Assembly (NCBI GenBank): GCA_965276955.1
Contig: CBDIBP010000033.1
Coordinates: forward strand, 1 to 64,000
Length of the DNA stretch: 64,000 nt
From: JABDEZ01 sp965276955
GTDB lineage: Bacteria > Bacteroidota > Bacteroidia > Chitinophagales > Chitinophagaceae
Direction: 5' to 3'
The position numbers and the translations under genes were made by a program. This document shows, piece by piece, positions 8,871 through 17,465 of this stretch. The number at the start of each line of letters is the position of its first letter. Position 1 is the stretch's first letter. Below the pieces are notes generated by a model, which saw only the letters and a list, made by a program, of their open reading frames with translations, was not told the origin of the DNA and ran no database searches.

Positions 8871-9042
8871 AGTAAAGACACAATTATATTCATCATTACC
8901 CTTACATGGGCAAGTTCTACACTATTGGCATAATTTGTTTTCATAACTATCAATACAATATCATGTAGAATTCGGCAAATTAAGGCAACAAATACAGATA
9001 ATATTTTCAATATTAAAATAGCCCCAAAGGCGCTCTCCACCA

Positions 9043-11760
9043 ATGGCATTAGAAAAATACAAACAGAAACGCGACGCGAAGATCACCCCGGAGCCTTTTG
9101 GGGGCAAAAGCAAGGACAAGGGACATTTAATGTTCGTTATCCAAAAACATGATGCTTCGCATTTGCATTACGATTTTCGTTTGGAGATGGATGGTGTGCT
9201 GAAAAGCTGGGCAATTCCTAAAGGCCCGTCTACCGACCCAAAGGTCAAACGGCTGGCAATGATGGTGGAAGACCACCCTTTCGACTACCGGCATTTTGAA
9301 GGGATCATCCCGAAAGGGGAGTATGGTGGTGGTACTGTTATAGTTTGGGATGAAGGAACATATGAGCCAATTGAGGCCATCAAAGGCAAGAAAGCCCAGG
9401 AAAAACATTTGCTGCAACAACTGGAAAATGGCTCTGTAAAGATAAAGTTGCATGGCAAAAAACTGCATGGCGAATTTGCCCTGGTCAAAACCCACGGGAT
9501 GGGAGAGAACGGTTGGCTATTGATAAAGCATAATGATGAATATGCAAGCTCGAAAGACATAACACTTAATGAAAAGTCAGTACTGTCGGGCAAAACCATA
9601 GCTACAATAGCGAAGACCAGCACTAAGGTTTGGCAGCATGGACAAGAAGAACAAATAAAACCCGTGAAGAAAACCCGAAAGACAGCTACTTCTGTTGCCG
9701 AAATAGCTTACGAGAAAGATGCGGACGTAAACAGCGATGATATAGATGTGGCCTCCATTCTAAAAGGCGCGCCAAAGGCAAAAATGCCTGCTAACATCAA
9801 ACCTATGAAGGCAACGCTGGTCGATGCGCCCTTTGATGACCCTGAATGGGTGTATGAAATTAAATGGGATGGGTACCGGGCCATTGCTAAAATAGGTAAA
9901 GGGACGGCAGAACTTATTTCGCGTAATGATCTGCTGTTCGACCAGTTCTACCCTATCAACAAATTGTTGGCCGCATGGAATATCAATGCCGTCATCGATG
10001 GCGAGATAATGGTGCTTGACGATAAAGGCGTTTCCGACTTCGGCGCGTTGCAGAACTGGCGCAGCGAGGCCGATGGCAACCTGGTCTTTTATGTCTTTGA
10101 TATCCTTTGGCTGGAGGGCAAAAACCTGATGGGTCTGCCATTGATAGAACGGCAAGCTATTTTAAAGGAGATACTGCCTACCACCGATGACCGCATAAGG
10201 CAAAGCCCGGCTATAAAGACAACCGGCATCGACTTTTTTAAAGCGGCCGAGAAAATGGACCTGGAGGGGGTCATTGCGAAAAAGAACAGCAGTGTGTACA
10301 CTTCTGACCTGCGGTCAAAGGAATGGCTCAAGATAAAAGTGCAACACAGGCAAGAAGTGGTTATAGCAGGGTTTACCAAGAATGAAGGCACTGCTAAGTC
10401 GTTCAGCGCTTTGGTGCTGGGCGTGTATAATAAAGGCAAGCTACAATATGTAGGCAAAGTAGGTACTGGTTTTTCTGATAAGTTGCAGAAAGAAATGATG
10501 GCCCAGTTCAAGCCGCTTATCACCAGCAAAAGCCCCTTTGATGTGGAACCAGACGTAGATAAGCCATCGCGCTTTAGGCCACAACGGATGGGCGCCAAAC
10601 CCACATGGCTTAAGCCCCACCTGGTATGCGAGGTAGCATTTGCCGAAGTGACGACTGATGGCCTCTTCAGGCAGGCATCATTTAAAGGAATGAGGAGTGA
10701 TAAAAAAGCAAAAGACGTGATATTAGAAACACCTGAAGATACTAAAGAGACCGTGGAAGAAGTGGATAGCCAAGCGCCTGACCCAAAACTGAATGCTATC
10801 AAACCATTTAAAAGTAAAACTACCGGAACATTACTCAACCCTAAAGATGAAACACAGGTACGCAAAATATGCGGGCATGAACTCACCTTCACGCATCTTA
10901 GCAAAGTCTATTGGCCAGAGGACAATGTAACGAAACGGGATATGTTCAATTACTATCATCAGGTAGCGGAATACATACTGCCCTATCTAAAAGACCGCCC
11001 TATGTCGCTTAACCGCTTTCCCGGTGGTATTCATGCGCCCAGCTTCTACCAGAAGGACATAAAGGGAAAGGCTCCGGAATGGATCACTAAAACCTTCCCC
11101 TACACTACCAGCGATGGAGAAGAAAAAGAATACCTGGTAGGTTCTGATGAATCTTATCTGCTTTGGATGGCCTCATTAGGTTGCATTGAAATGAACCCAT
11201 GGTTCAGTCGCATTCAGTTACCTGATAATCCGGACTACTGTGTAATAGATCTTGACCCGGACAAGAACACTTTCAACCAGGTGATAGAAGCTGCATTAGC
11301 CGTTAAAAAAGTACTGGATGCTATAGATGTACCTTCTTACTGCAAAACATCAGGCTCTACGGGAATGCATATTTACATACCGTTGAAGGCAAAATACACT
11401 TATGATCAATCCCAATTATTTGCGCGAACCATCGTAAACATCGTTCATCAGCAAATACCTGAATATACCAGCCTTGAGCGAATGGTAGCAAAAAGAAAAG
11501 GCAAAATGTATCTCGATTTTCTACAGAACCGGCCAGGCGCAACTATTGCAGGCCCGTATTCTCTACGGCCAAAGCCGGGCGCCACAGTTTCTATGCCTCT
11601 GCATTGGGATGAAGTGAAACCCGGGCTTACCATGAAGGATTTTACCATTTCCAACTCTGTTGAACGGCTAAAAACAGAAGGTGACCTCTTCAAAGGAGTC
11701 CTTGGTAAAGGCATCGATCTGGATAAGACCATTGTTAAAGCTCAAAGTATATTCTCATAA
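9043..11760 (+). CDS. ligD: Multifunctional DNA ligase D (phosphoesterase-ligase-polymerase)
   Basis: 905 residues with all three catalytic modules of bacterial non-homologous end joining, in the order PE-LIG-POL. Residues about 1-190 are the 3'-phosphoesterase domain (HDASHLHYDFRLE, IPKGEYGGG). About 250-560 form the ATP-dependent ligase, with the nucleotidyl lysine K274 in EIKWDGYR and EGVIAKKNSS downstream. About 610-900 form the primase-like polymerase (LSKVYWPED, RFPGG, CVIDLDPD with the metal aspartates). Ku, its usual partner, is not in this window. It follows the oxidoreductase after a 172-bp gap and is probably transcribed separately, with the DUF1810 gene behind it. Confidence 0.96.
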   Translation: MALEKYKQKRDAKITPEPFGGKSKDKGHLMFVIQKHDASHLHYDFRLEMDGVLKSWAIPKGPSTDPKVKRLAMMVEDHPFDYRHFEGIIPKGEYGGGTVIVWDEGTYEPIEAIKGKKAQEKHLLQQLENGSVKIKLHGKKLHGEFALVKTHGMGENGWLLIKHNDEYASSKDITLNEKSVLSGKTIATIAKTSTKVWQHGQEEQIKPVKKTRKTATSVAEIAYEKDADVNSDDIDVASILKGAPKAKMPANIKPMKATLVDAPFDDPEWVYEIKWDGYRAIAKIGKGTAELISRNDLLFDQFYPINKLLAAWNINAVIDGEIMVLDDKGVSDFGALQNWRSEADGNLVFYVFDILWLEGKNLMGLPLIERQAILKEILPTTDDRIRQSPAIKTTGIDFFKAAEKMDLEGVIAKKNSSVYTSDLRSKEWLKIKVQHRQEVVIAGFTKNEGTAKSFSALVLGVYNKGKLQYVGKVGTGFSDKLQKEMMAQFKPLITSKSPFDVEPDVDKPSRFRPQRMGAKPTWLKPHLVCEVAFAEVTTDGLFRQASFKGMRSDKKAKDVILETPEDTKETVEEVDSQAPDPKLNAIKPFKSKTTGTLLNPKDETQVRKICGHELTFTHLSKVYWPEDNVTKRDMFNYYHQVAEYILPYLKDRPMSLNRFPGGIHAPSFYQKDIKGKAPEWITKTFPYTTSDGEEKEYLVGSDESYLLWMASLGCIEMNPWFSRIQLPDNPDYCVIDLDPDKNTFNQVIEAALAVKKVLDAIDVPSYCKTSGSTGMHIYIPLKAKYTYDQSQLFARTIVNIVHQQIPEYTSLERMVAKRKGKMYLDFLQNRPGATIAGPYSLRPKPGATVSMPLHWDEVKPGLTMKDFTISNSVERLKTEGDLFKGVLGKGIDLDKTIVKAQSIFS

Positions 11761-11770
11761 CGCTATATCA

Positions 11771-12196
11771 ATGTCAGATGAAAATTTAAAACGATTCCTT
11801 GACGCGCAACAACAGGACTACGCAACCGCATTAGCCGAGATAAAAATGGGCAAAAAGCGTACTCACTGGATGTGGTATATCTTCCCTCAAATAGCAGGCT
11901 TGGGGCATAGTGAAACAACAAAATACTACAGCATAAAAAACAAGGCCGAAGCTGAACAATATTTAGCTCATCCTATCCTGGGGAGTAGGTTAATAGAGCT
12001 CTGCAAAGTATTGCTTTCCATTGATGCGACCAACGCTACTCAAGTATTTGATACGCCTGACGATCTAAAACTCAGATCGTCAATGACCTTGTTCGCCTCG
12101 GTCAAGAATGCTAACCCAATATTCCAGTCAGTGTTAGACAAGTTTTTTGATGGACAAAATGATATGAACACATTGCGACTAATAGCTAATGAATGA
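11771..12196 (+). CDS. DUF1810 family protein
   Basis: 141 residues, soluble. The family signature is clear: RFLDAQQ..YATALAEIKMGKKRTHWMWYIFPQ near the start, then AEQYLAHPILGSRLIE and SSMTLFASV...FQSVLDKFF. The ATG at 11771 is chosen because it lies 10 bp after the ligD stop and opens the conserved domain; longer in-frame starts fall inside ligD. The biochemical function of DUF1810 is unknown. It may be co-transcribed with ligD. Confidence 0.85.
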   Translation: MSDENLKRFLDAQQQDYATALAEIKMGKKRTHWMWYIFPQIAGLGHSETTKYYSIKNKAEAEQYLAHPILGSRLIELCKVLLSIDATNATQVFDTPDDLKLRSSMTLFASVKNANPIFQSVLDKFFDGQNDMNTLRLIANE

Positions 12197-12270
12197 TGAA
12201 GCCTGTGGTACACCAAATTGATCAATATTATTATCAAATTCGTTGTTTGGTCCCAGTAAACCTAAACATG

Positions 12271-13965
12271 TTAAGCGATAGGCAATGAGAATGTAAAAGT
12301 GCTGCCTTGTTTAAATACACTATTCACTTCGATATGTCCGCCCTGTGCCTCTATGAATTCTTTTGAGATCGCCAGCCCCAAACCTGTACCATTATTTTGC
12401 AAATTGTTTTGCACCTTAAAGTAACGGTCAAATATTTTTGGTAAATATTGTTCCTCTATACCGATACCTGTATCCTGCACAGAAAATAATATTTGCCTCT
12501 CCTGAGCCACTATATTTACGATGACTTTGCTATGCTCTGCAGCGTATTTGATCGCATTGGTCAGCAGGTTTATCATTACCCACGATGTTTTATCAGGATC
12601 GGCAAGTACATTGGGTAAGCTTTGTGTACCGGCCAATTCAATATAAATATCTTTCTGGTCTGCTTGTACTTGTACTGCTTGTATTGAATTTGCCACTATT
12701 GTCCGGGGGTCTATACTTTGTATTTTCAGTTGGATGTTTCCCGTTTCTATCTGGGTCATATTCAGCAGTTCAGCTGTTAGTCGCAGCAATCGTTCTGTAT
12801 CCTCCTCTATATTTTTCACAAGATCCTGTTGCTCCGTGTTCAGTTTTCCCACACGGTCATCACTCATCAGTTGAGTACTCATTTTAATGGCTGATATAGG
12901 AGTTTTAAGCTCGTGCGAAATAGTTGCCAGCATATTGGTCTTAGAAAGATCGAGTTCTTTGAAGGTCGTAATATCTTTCAGGGTAAACACTTCTCCTATG
13001 CTTTTATTATCGCTGTACACTACCCGGCTATCTACGAAAAAGTAATGTTCCTTTTTCGCCGTTATTATCGTTAATGGCTGCTTTGCACTTTTCTTAAGTA
13101 TAGTACGTAAAAGGTCGTTATGTGCAGCCACTTCAGCAGAGGGCTTGCCAACCACCGCTTCCTCTTTCAAATTGAGCAAACTCTCTGCCTTATGGTTTAT
13201 GAACAGTATTTTATTGTATGAGTCCAAACCTATCACAGCATCATCCATTTGATTGATAATGGTTTCCACACGTTTTTTCTCGAACATGAGCTTCGATATA
13301 TTGCTGTGTTCATACTCATAGAGTTTGGCAGCCATTATATTAAATGCCTGTGCCATTTCACCAAACTCATCGTTAGAATCAAGGTGTATACGCTTATCAT
13401 ATTTCTTATCGGCTACGTCCTTTATCCCCTCCGTCAACAACCGTATAGGACCAGCTATGTAACCTGGAAAGTTTATCAAAAGAGGAAAACTGATAAGTAT
13501 GATAATGGTAGCAAGTATTGTAAGCCAGTACCGCGCATCGCCCGCGGTATTTAGTGCATTAGTATTCTTCCGCTCAAGAGCCGCCTGGTTAAGTCTGTAA
13601 ATATTATAGATCTCTTTGTTGATCTGATAGTACAATATCTCTGAATGATCACCTGCCTTCAGCTGCTCAAAATAATTGTGCAATCTGCCTGTTGCCCCCC
13701 CTTCGCCAACTTCCGTAATATTATGTTCTTGTGCCACAAGGTTCTTTTCAAATGTATATATAGCACCCGTATCTTTTTTTATGTCGTTCAGGGCATTGCT
13801 CATCTCGCTGCAGTACCTGATGGTATTATAGTTTGCAGTAAGCAGGTTCTCTGTTTTGGAAGAGAGTGTATTTATAAAATAGATGGCTATGATACTAATA
13901 GTAAGCAGTAGTATGAATAACATACTAATGCCCCCGGTGATCTTTGATTTTATAGTAAATATCAT
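12271..13965 (-). CDS. Membrane sensor histidine kinase paired with a truncated KdpD
   Basis: 564 residues. Two membrane helices (about 14-33 and 147-167) frame a roughly 110-residue periplasmic loop. A HAMP domain follows (168-220), then a PAS domain (about 232-335), HisKA with the phospho-accepting H351 in ISHELKTPIS, and an HATPase_c domain with N box NLLTNAIKYA, DTGIG and GTGLGLAIS. It lies 24 bp behind the KdpD-like gene in the same operon. In this arrangement KdpD sensing and histidine kinase activities sit on separate proteins. No KdpE-type regulator is adjacent, so the phosphotransfer target must be encoded elsewhere. The kinase assignment is firm; potassium sensing is inferred from context. 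Confidence 0.92.
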   Translation of the reverse strand: MIFTIKSKITGGISMLFILLLTISIIAIYFINTLSSKTENLLTANYNTIRYCSEMSNALNDIKKDTGAIYTFEKNLVAQEHNITEVGEGGATGRLHNYFEQLKAGDHSEILYYQINKEIYNIYRLNQAALERKNTNALNTAGDARYWLTILATIIILISFPLLINFPGYIAGPIRLLTEGIKDVADKKYDKRIHLDSNDEFGEMAQAFNIMAAKLYEYEHSNISKLMFEKKRVETIINQMDDAVIGLDSYNKILFINHKAESLLNLKEEAVVGKPSAEVAAHNDLLRTILKKSAKQPLTIITAKKEHYFFVDSRVVYSDNKSIGEVFTLKDITTFKELDLSKTNMLATISHELKTPISAIKMSTQLMSDDRVGKLNTEQQDLVKNIEEDTERLLRLTAELLNMTQIETGNIQLKIQSIDPRTIVANSIQAVQVQADQKDIYIELAGTQSLPNVLADPDKTSWVMINLLTNAIKYAAEHSKVIVNIVAQERQILFSVQDTGIGIEEQYLPKIFDRYFKVQNNLQNNGTGLGLAISKEFIEAQGGHIEVNSVFKQGSTFTFSLPIA

Positions 13966-13989
13966 AGCGGGTTTGTTAGTTATATGAGC

Positions 13990-15156
13990 TTATGACATAA
14001 TGATGAGATCAGTATCGTTGCTTTTTAACTTTTTTAAGATCTGGCTAAAAATATTTGTAGCAAATATTATCTGCAATAGGCTTAGCTTGGGTTTACAGAT
14101 ACATACAATAGTTATATTTTTTTCATCTACAACCTTAACTATGGTGGTTGCTATATGCTCACTTTTTTCTCTTAGCACTTCTGCACCAAGCTCGGTAGCA
14201 AGCTTAAAGTTATTAATTAAATGCCGTTGTCTGTCCAGTGCAATTTTATCTGGACCTTCTTTAGGAGTTTCTACGTACAAGACCCACCACTGGGCGTTAT
14301 AATAGCTTGCCAGTCTTGCAGCCTTCCTGATCACCCTTTTTGCAGCTGCATCGTTACTGCTGATACACGCGAGTATCTTCTCATGCCTGAATGACACGTT
14401 CCGAGGTATCTCCGCCTCTACTTTTCGCTCTATTTGCCCGGCCACTTCTTTTAGCGCCAGCTCGCGCAATTGTAATATACTTTCGGCTTTAAAGAAATTC
14501 TTTAATGCTGATTCTACTTTATCTGATGTATATATCTTTCCCTCTCTTAGTCTGGCTATCAACTCCTCAGCCGTCAGGTCTATGTTCACCACTTCATCTG
14601 CCTGTTTCAAAACCTTGTCCGGTATTCGCTCGGCCACATTTATGCCTGTTATTTCTTTTACAAAAGTGGTCAGGCTTTCTATATGCTGTATGTTCACTGC
14701 ACTTATCACACTTATACCGGCATCCAGTATATCCATTACATCCTGCCATCTCTTTTCATTCTTGCCTCCGGGTATATTAGTATGGGCCAGTTCGTCCACT
14801 ATCACCAATACAGGATGCAGGTTTATGATCTCCTGCACATCCATTTCTTCCACTTCCTTGCCCATGTAAAAGGCCTTTTTGCGTGGTATTGTGGGCAGGT
14901 CCATTGTTAATGCCGCTGTCTCGGCCCTGTTATGGGTCTCTACAAACCCTATTCTTACATCTACATTATTGCGTCGCAAGATATGTGCTTCCTGCAGCAT
15001 CCGGTAAGTTTTACCTACACCGGCGCTCATACCTATATAGATCTTGAACTTACCTCGTTTAGATCTTTTTATAAGCTCCAGAAAATGTTCTGCTTTGTTA
15101 TCCTGCATCAAGCTAATAATGTTAAAAGGATGTAGGTCTTTTTGCATTTCTTCCAT
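13990..15156 (-). CDS. kdpD: Truncated KdpD: KdpD sensor domain plus universal-stress domain only
   Basis: 388 residues against about 890 for full-length KdpD. Residues about 35-245 are the KdpD domain, with Walker A GMSAGVGKT at 42-50 and a Walker B-like VIVDELAHTN. Residues about 255-385 form a USP-like alpha/beta domain (EKILACISS, WWVLYVETP). The four-helix membrane region, GAF domain and kinase domain of classical KdpD are missing; the kinase is the next gene. This split is seen in other Bacteroidota kdp operons. It likely binds ATP or a nucleotide second messenger and modulates the kinase or the transporter, which is inference. Confidence 0.9.
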   Translation of the reverse strand: MEEMQKDLHPFNIISLMQDNKAEHFLELIKRSKRGKFKIYIGMSAGVGKTYRMLQEAHILRRNNVDVRIGFVETHNRAETAALTMDLPTIPRKKAFYMGKEVEEMDVQEIINLHPVLVIVDELAHTNIPGGKNEKRWQDVMDILDAGISVISAVNIQHIESLTTFVKEITGINVAERIPDKVLKQADEVVNIDLTAEELIARLREGKIYTSDKVESALKNFFKAESILQLRELALKEVAGQIERKVEAEIPRNVSFRHEKILACISSNDAAAKRVIRKAARLASYYNAQWWVLYVETPKEGPDKIALDRQRHLINNFKLATELGAEVLREKSEHIATTIVKVVDEKNITIVCICKPKLSLLQIIFATNIFSQILKKLKSNDTDLIIMS

Positions 15157-15192
15157 CCACTACCGTGTTATCAATAAGCAATAAAACAGCTG

Positions 15193-15226
15193 TGTGTAAG
15201 GTAAAGTATCTGCTTTACCTTACACA
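15193..15226 (-). terminator. Intra-operon 14-bp perfect hairpin (attenuator or processing site)
   Basis: TGTGTAAGGTAAAG and its exact complement flank the loop TATCTG. It begins 8 bp after the stop of the outer-membrane barrel gene and ends 36 bp before the kdpD start. On the minus strand only a short, interrupted T run follows, so it may stop transcription partially or protect the upstream mRNA rather than act as a full terminator. It would set a lower level of kdpD and kinase than of kdpFABC. Confidence 0.6.
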
Positions 15227-15233
15227 GTTCGTC

Positions 15234-16631
15234 TTACAGTCTGAACAAAGCAGCAAATATTACCCTGTTCTCAGAGGTCACCAGGTCTGGTGCCCAGCCT
15301 GTTGCGGGTAGTGCGGTTGTTGTATATCCTGTTGGCGAGGTTACGCCCCCGGGGCCAGCAAAGTAGGGTACGCTGGCTTCACGATGCACGTATTCCATTT
15401 TAAATTCAATGCTCTGGTTAGGCATCCAGCTTATGCCTGCAGAGCAATCCCAGCCTTCAAATTTGTCGCCCGCATTTTCGGTGAATGGATGTGTACCTGC
15501 AGGTTGTGTAGGGTTGTATTGATTAGGGAATGGACTGGCATCGCCAGTAGGTGCCAGTACCAGGTAGCGGCCGGGGTTTTTTACATAGCCGCCGCCTATG
15601 CACACGGCAAGCTTATTTTTAGCGAACCATATACGGTTATAGATCATCCCACTCAGGAAGTATTGTGCAGGGTTATGTACCGGGTCGCTGTTATTAAAAC
15701 CATTTACACCATCACCTTTTTCAAAGCCAATATCACCCGTAGCAGAGAACGCCATTTTTGATATACCTCTTGAGCTGGGGTTGTTGTAGTAGCGGTATAA
15801 GAAACTATTGTCTGAGTGGAACCTATGCCTGCCCAGTAAGCCGGCAGCATCTGTACCATAGTAATCATTGGTAAGCAATTTTATATTTTCCTGTGGTATC
15901 CAAGTTATGTTACCACCCAAGCCTGGTAAAGAATTGAACGAGCCATAACTCTGCCAGCCATTAATGATCCAGGCCTCCACTTTCAGGTATTTTGATGGGA
16001 ATATCTGTGTACGGATACCATTGAAGAACCAAGGTGTATTGTCCGAGGTGAAAGATGCCTGGTATTCCCAATTCTCTTGCTGATAATAGGAGTTAAGACC
16101 GATATAGGACATGAACAAACCGAAGTCTACGTTTATACCATACCACTTATCAAAGTGATAACCGGCATACGCCTCATCAAGGTAGCGGTAGGCATCTGCA
16201 AGGTCGTACTGGCCACGGTAAACACTCAGGTCGTTACGCGGCACAACAATAGATCGTGCACCAAATTGTGTCATGATACGACCACGGGCATTACCCCAGC
16301 TGAGATCACCACCAATATTAACGGCAGATACCACCATTTCATCGTTCCTGGACAATGCTGTAGAACCTACAACCGTATGATCTATAGGGCTGTTGAATGA
16401 ATGGGTGATGTTGGCATCTATCAAGATAGATGGCGTAAAATGCGGGATGTTGAATATTGTTGAATCCCTGCGGTCGTTCCCATTTAGCCATGTCTGGTCA
16501 AACCCGTCAAAGGGTATTTTACTTTTTGTTTCTGATGTCGGTATTGCATTATCATCAGACCTCGGCGTTTGCGCCTTTGCCTGGTGAAATAGCATTGTTG
16601 CTAATAGTACTGCAGTAGCTGTTCTTTTCAT
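15234..16631 (-). CDS. Outer-membrane beta-barrel porin-like protein of the kdp operon
   Basis: 465 residues from the ATG at 16631, which gives a clean signal peptide (MKRTATAVLLATMLFHQAKA). In-frame starts at 16655 and 16679 exist but only add a polar extension. The mature part is rich in alternating aromatic/polar strands, with aromatic-belt residues, and ends in phenylalanine-containing VIFAALFRL, typical of a barrel C-terminus. It resembles the putative porin-2/OmpL-like barrel group that recurs in Bacteroidota kdp operons. A role in letting potassium through the outer membrane under limitation is inferred from this position between kdpC and kdpD. Confidence 0.82.
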   Translation of the reverse strand: MKRTATAVLLATMLFHQAKAQTPRSDDNAIPTSETKSKIPFDGFDQTWLNGNDRRDSTIFNIPHFTPSILIDANITHSFNSPIDHTVVGSTALSRNDEMVVSAVNIGGDLSWGNARGRIMTQFGARSIVVPRNDLSVYRGQYDLADAYRYLDEAYAGYHFDKWYGINVDFGLFMSYIGLNSYYQQENWEYQASFTSDNTPWFFNGIRTQIFPSKYLKVEAWIINGWQSYGSFNSLPGLGGNITWIPQENIKLLTNDYYGTDAAGLLGRHRFHSDNSFLYRYYNNPSSRGISKMAFSATGDIGFEKGDGVNGFNNSDPVHNPAQYFLSGMIYNRIWFAKNKLAVCIGGGYVKNPGRYLVLAPTGDASPFPNQYNPTQPAGTHPFTENAGDKFEGWDCSAGISWMPNQSIEFKMEYVHREASVPYFAGPGGVTSPTGYTTTALPATGWAPDLVTSENRVIFAALFRL

Positions 16632-16662
16632 GTAATTGTTGCTTTTATTTATCATAATTATA

Positions 16663-16860
16663 TTATTTCCTCGGTGCATAAAATATCATCGCAGTGCCTG
16701 CTATCACTAACAAAGCACCCATTATGTCATACCCATCGGTCTTGCTTTTTCTGCACCCATGCACACAGTAAAGACATGATGATGAACACGCCACCGTAAG
16801 CCGCATAAATGTGGCCAAAACCTGCCGGCTGAAGGTTGTAACTATGCCATACAATAGAAG
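16663..16860 (-). pseudogene. ynfA: Remnant of a YnfA-family (UPF0060) membrane protein
   Basis: The C-terminal half of YnfA can be read in two frames: LQPAGFGHIYAAYGGVFII in one, then after a shift at the GAAAAAG run, DGYDIMGALLVIAGTAMIFY followed by APRK and a stop at 16663. The family normally has about 108 residues; the first 40-50, including the first membrane helices, are missing because kdpC ends at 16887. This is a true remnant, 5'-deleted and frameshifted. It sits within the kdp operon between kdpC and the barrel gene, so it was probably once an operon member. It overlaps the upstream end of the barrel gene's long-start alternatives. Confidence 0.75.
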
Positions 16861-16886
16861 AGACCGGTATATTATTCCCATGCTCG

Positions 16887-17447
16887 TTAATGTAAGTTAT
16901 CTAATGCCAGGTTCAGGTTTAATACATTTAGCCGGATTGGTCCCATGCCGTATACGGGTCCTTCAATGCACGCTTTCACAAGCGCCTCCACTTTATTTTT
17001 ATCAAGTCCACGCGCTTTTGCAACTCTTAGCACTTGTATCTCTGCGCCTTGCACGCTGATATGCGGATCCAGACCGCTACCGCTAGCTGTTACCATATCA
17101 GAAGGTATGTCTGCTTTTACAATTCCAGGATCGTGTTTTAAGAACGTATCAATAACGCCCTGTACCTGCACAAGATACTCAGGATCGTCAGGTCCTTTAT
17201 TGCTGCCCCCCGATCCTGCTGCATTATAGTTAACAGCCGACGGGCGCGACCAGAAATACTTATCAGCTGTGAACTTCTGGCCTATGCTCTCATAGTAGTA
17301 CTTGCCCTTTCCGTCTTTTATCACAAAACCCTCCCCTTTGTTAGGCACCAACTGTGCTACACCCCATATTATGGCAGGGTATACTACACAAAATAAGAGG
17401 ATGAACAGAATGGTCAGTTTTATAGACGGCAATATTTCTTTTCTCAT
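16887..17447 (-). CDS. kdpC: Potassium-transporting ATPase subunit C
   Basis: 186 residues, the normal length. One N-terminal membrane helix (about 10-32, LTILFILLFCVVYPAIIWGV) is followed by a periplasmic domain with the conserved FWSRPSAVNYNAAGSGGSN, DPHIS and LNLALD motifs. KdpC stabilises the KdpFABC complex and helps ATP binding by KdpB. It starts 18 bp after kdpB. Confidence 0.97.
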   Translation of the reverse strand: MRKEILPSIKLTILFILLFCVVYPAIIWGVAQLVPNKGEGFVIKDGKGKYYYESIGQKFTADKYFWSRPSAVNYNAAGSGGSNKGPDDPEYLVQVQGVIDTFLKHDPGIVKADIPSDMVTASGSGLDPHISVQGAEIQVLRVAKARGLDKNKVEALVKACIEGPVYGMGPIRLNVLNLNLALDNLH

Positions 17448-17465
17448 AGTGTTATCATTTGTTAT

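Noticed and set aside
12200..12270. A KdpE response regulator after the histidine kinase
   Set aside because: The next gene is a plus-strand DUF1810 protein; no receiver domain is encoded in this stretch.
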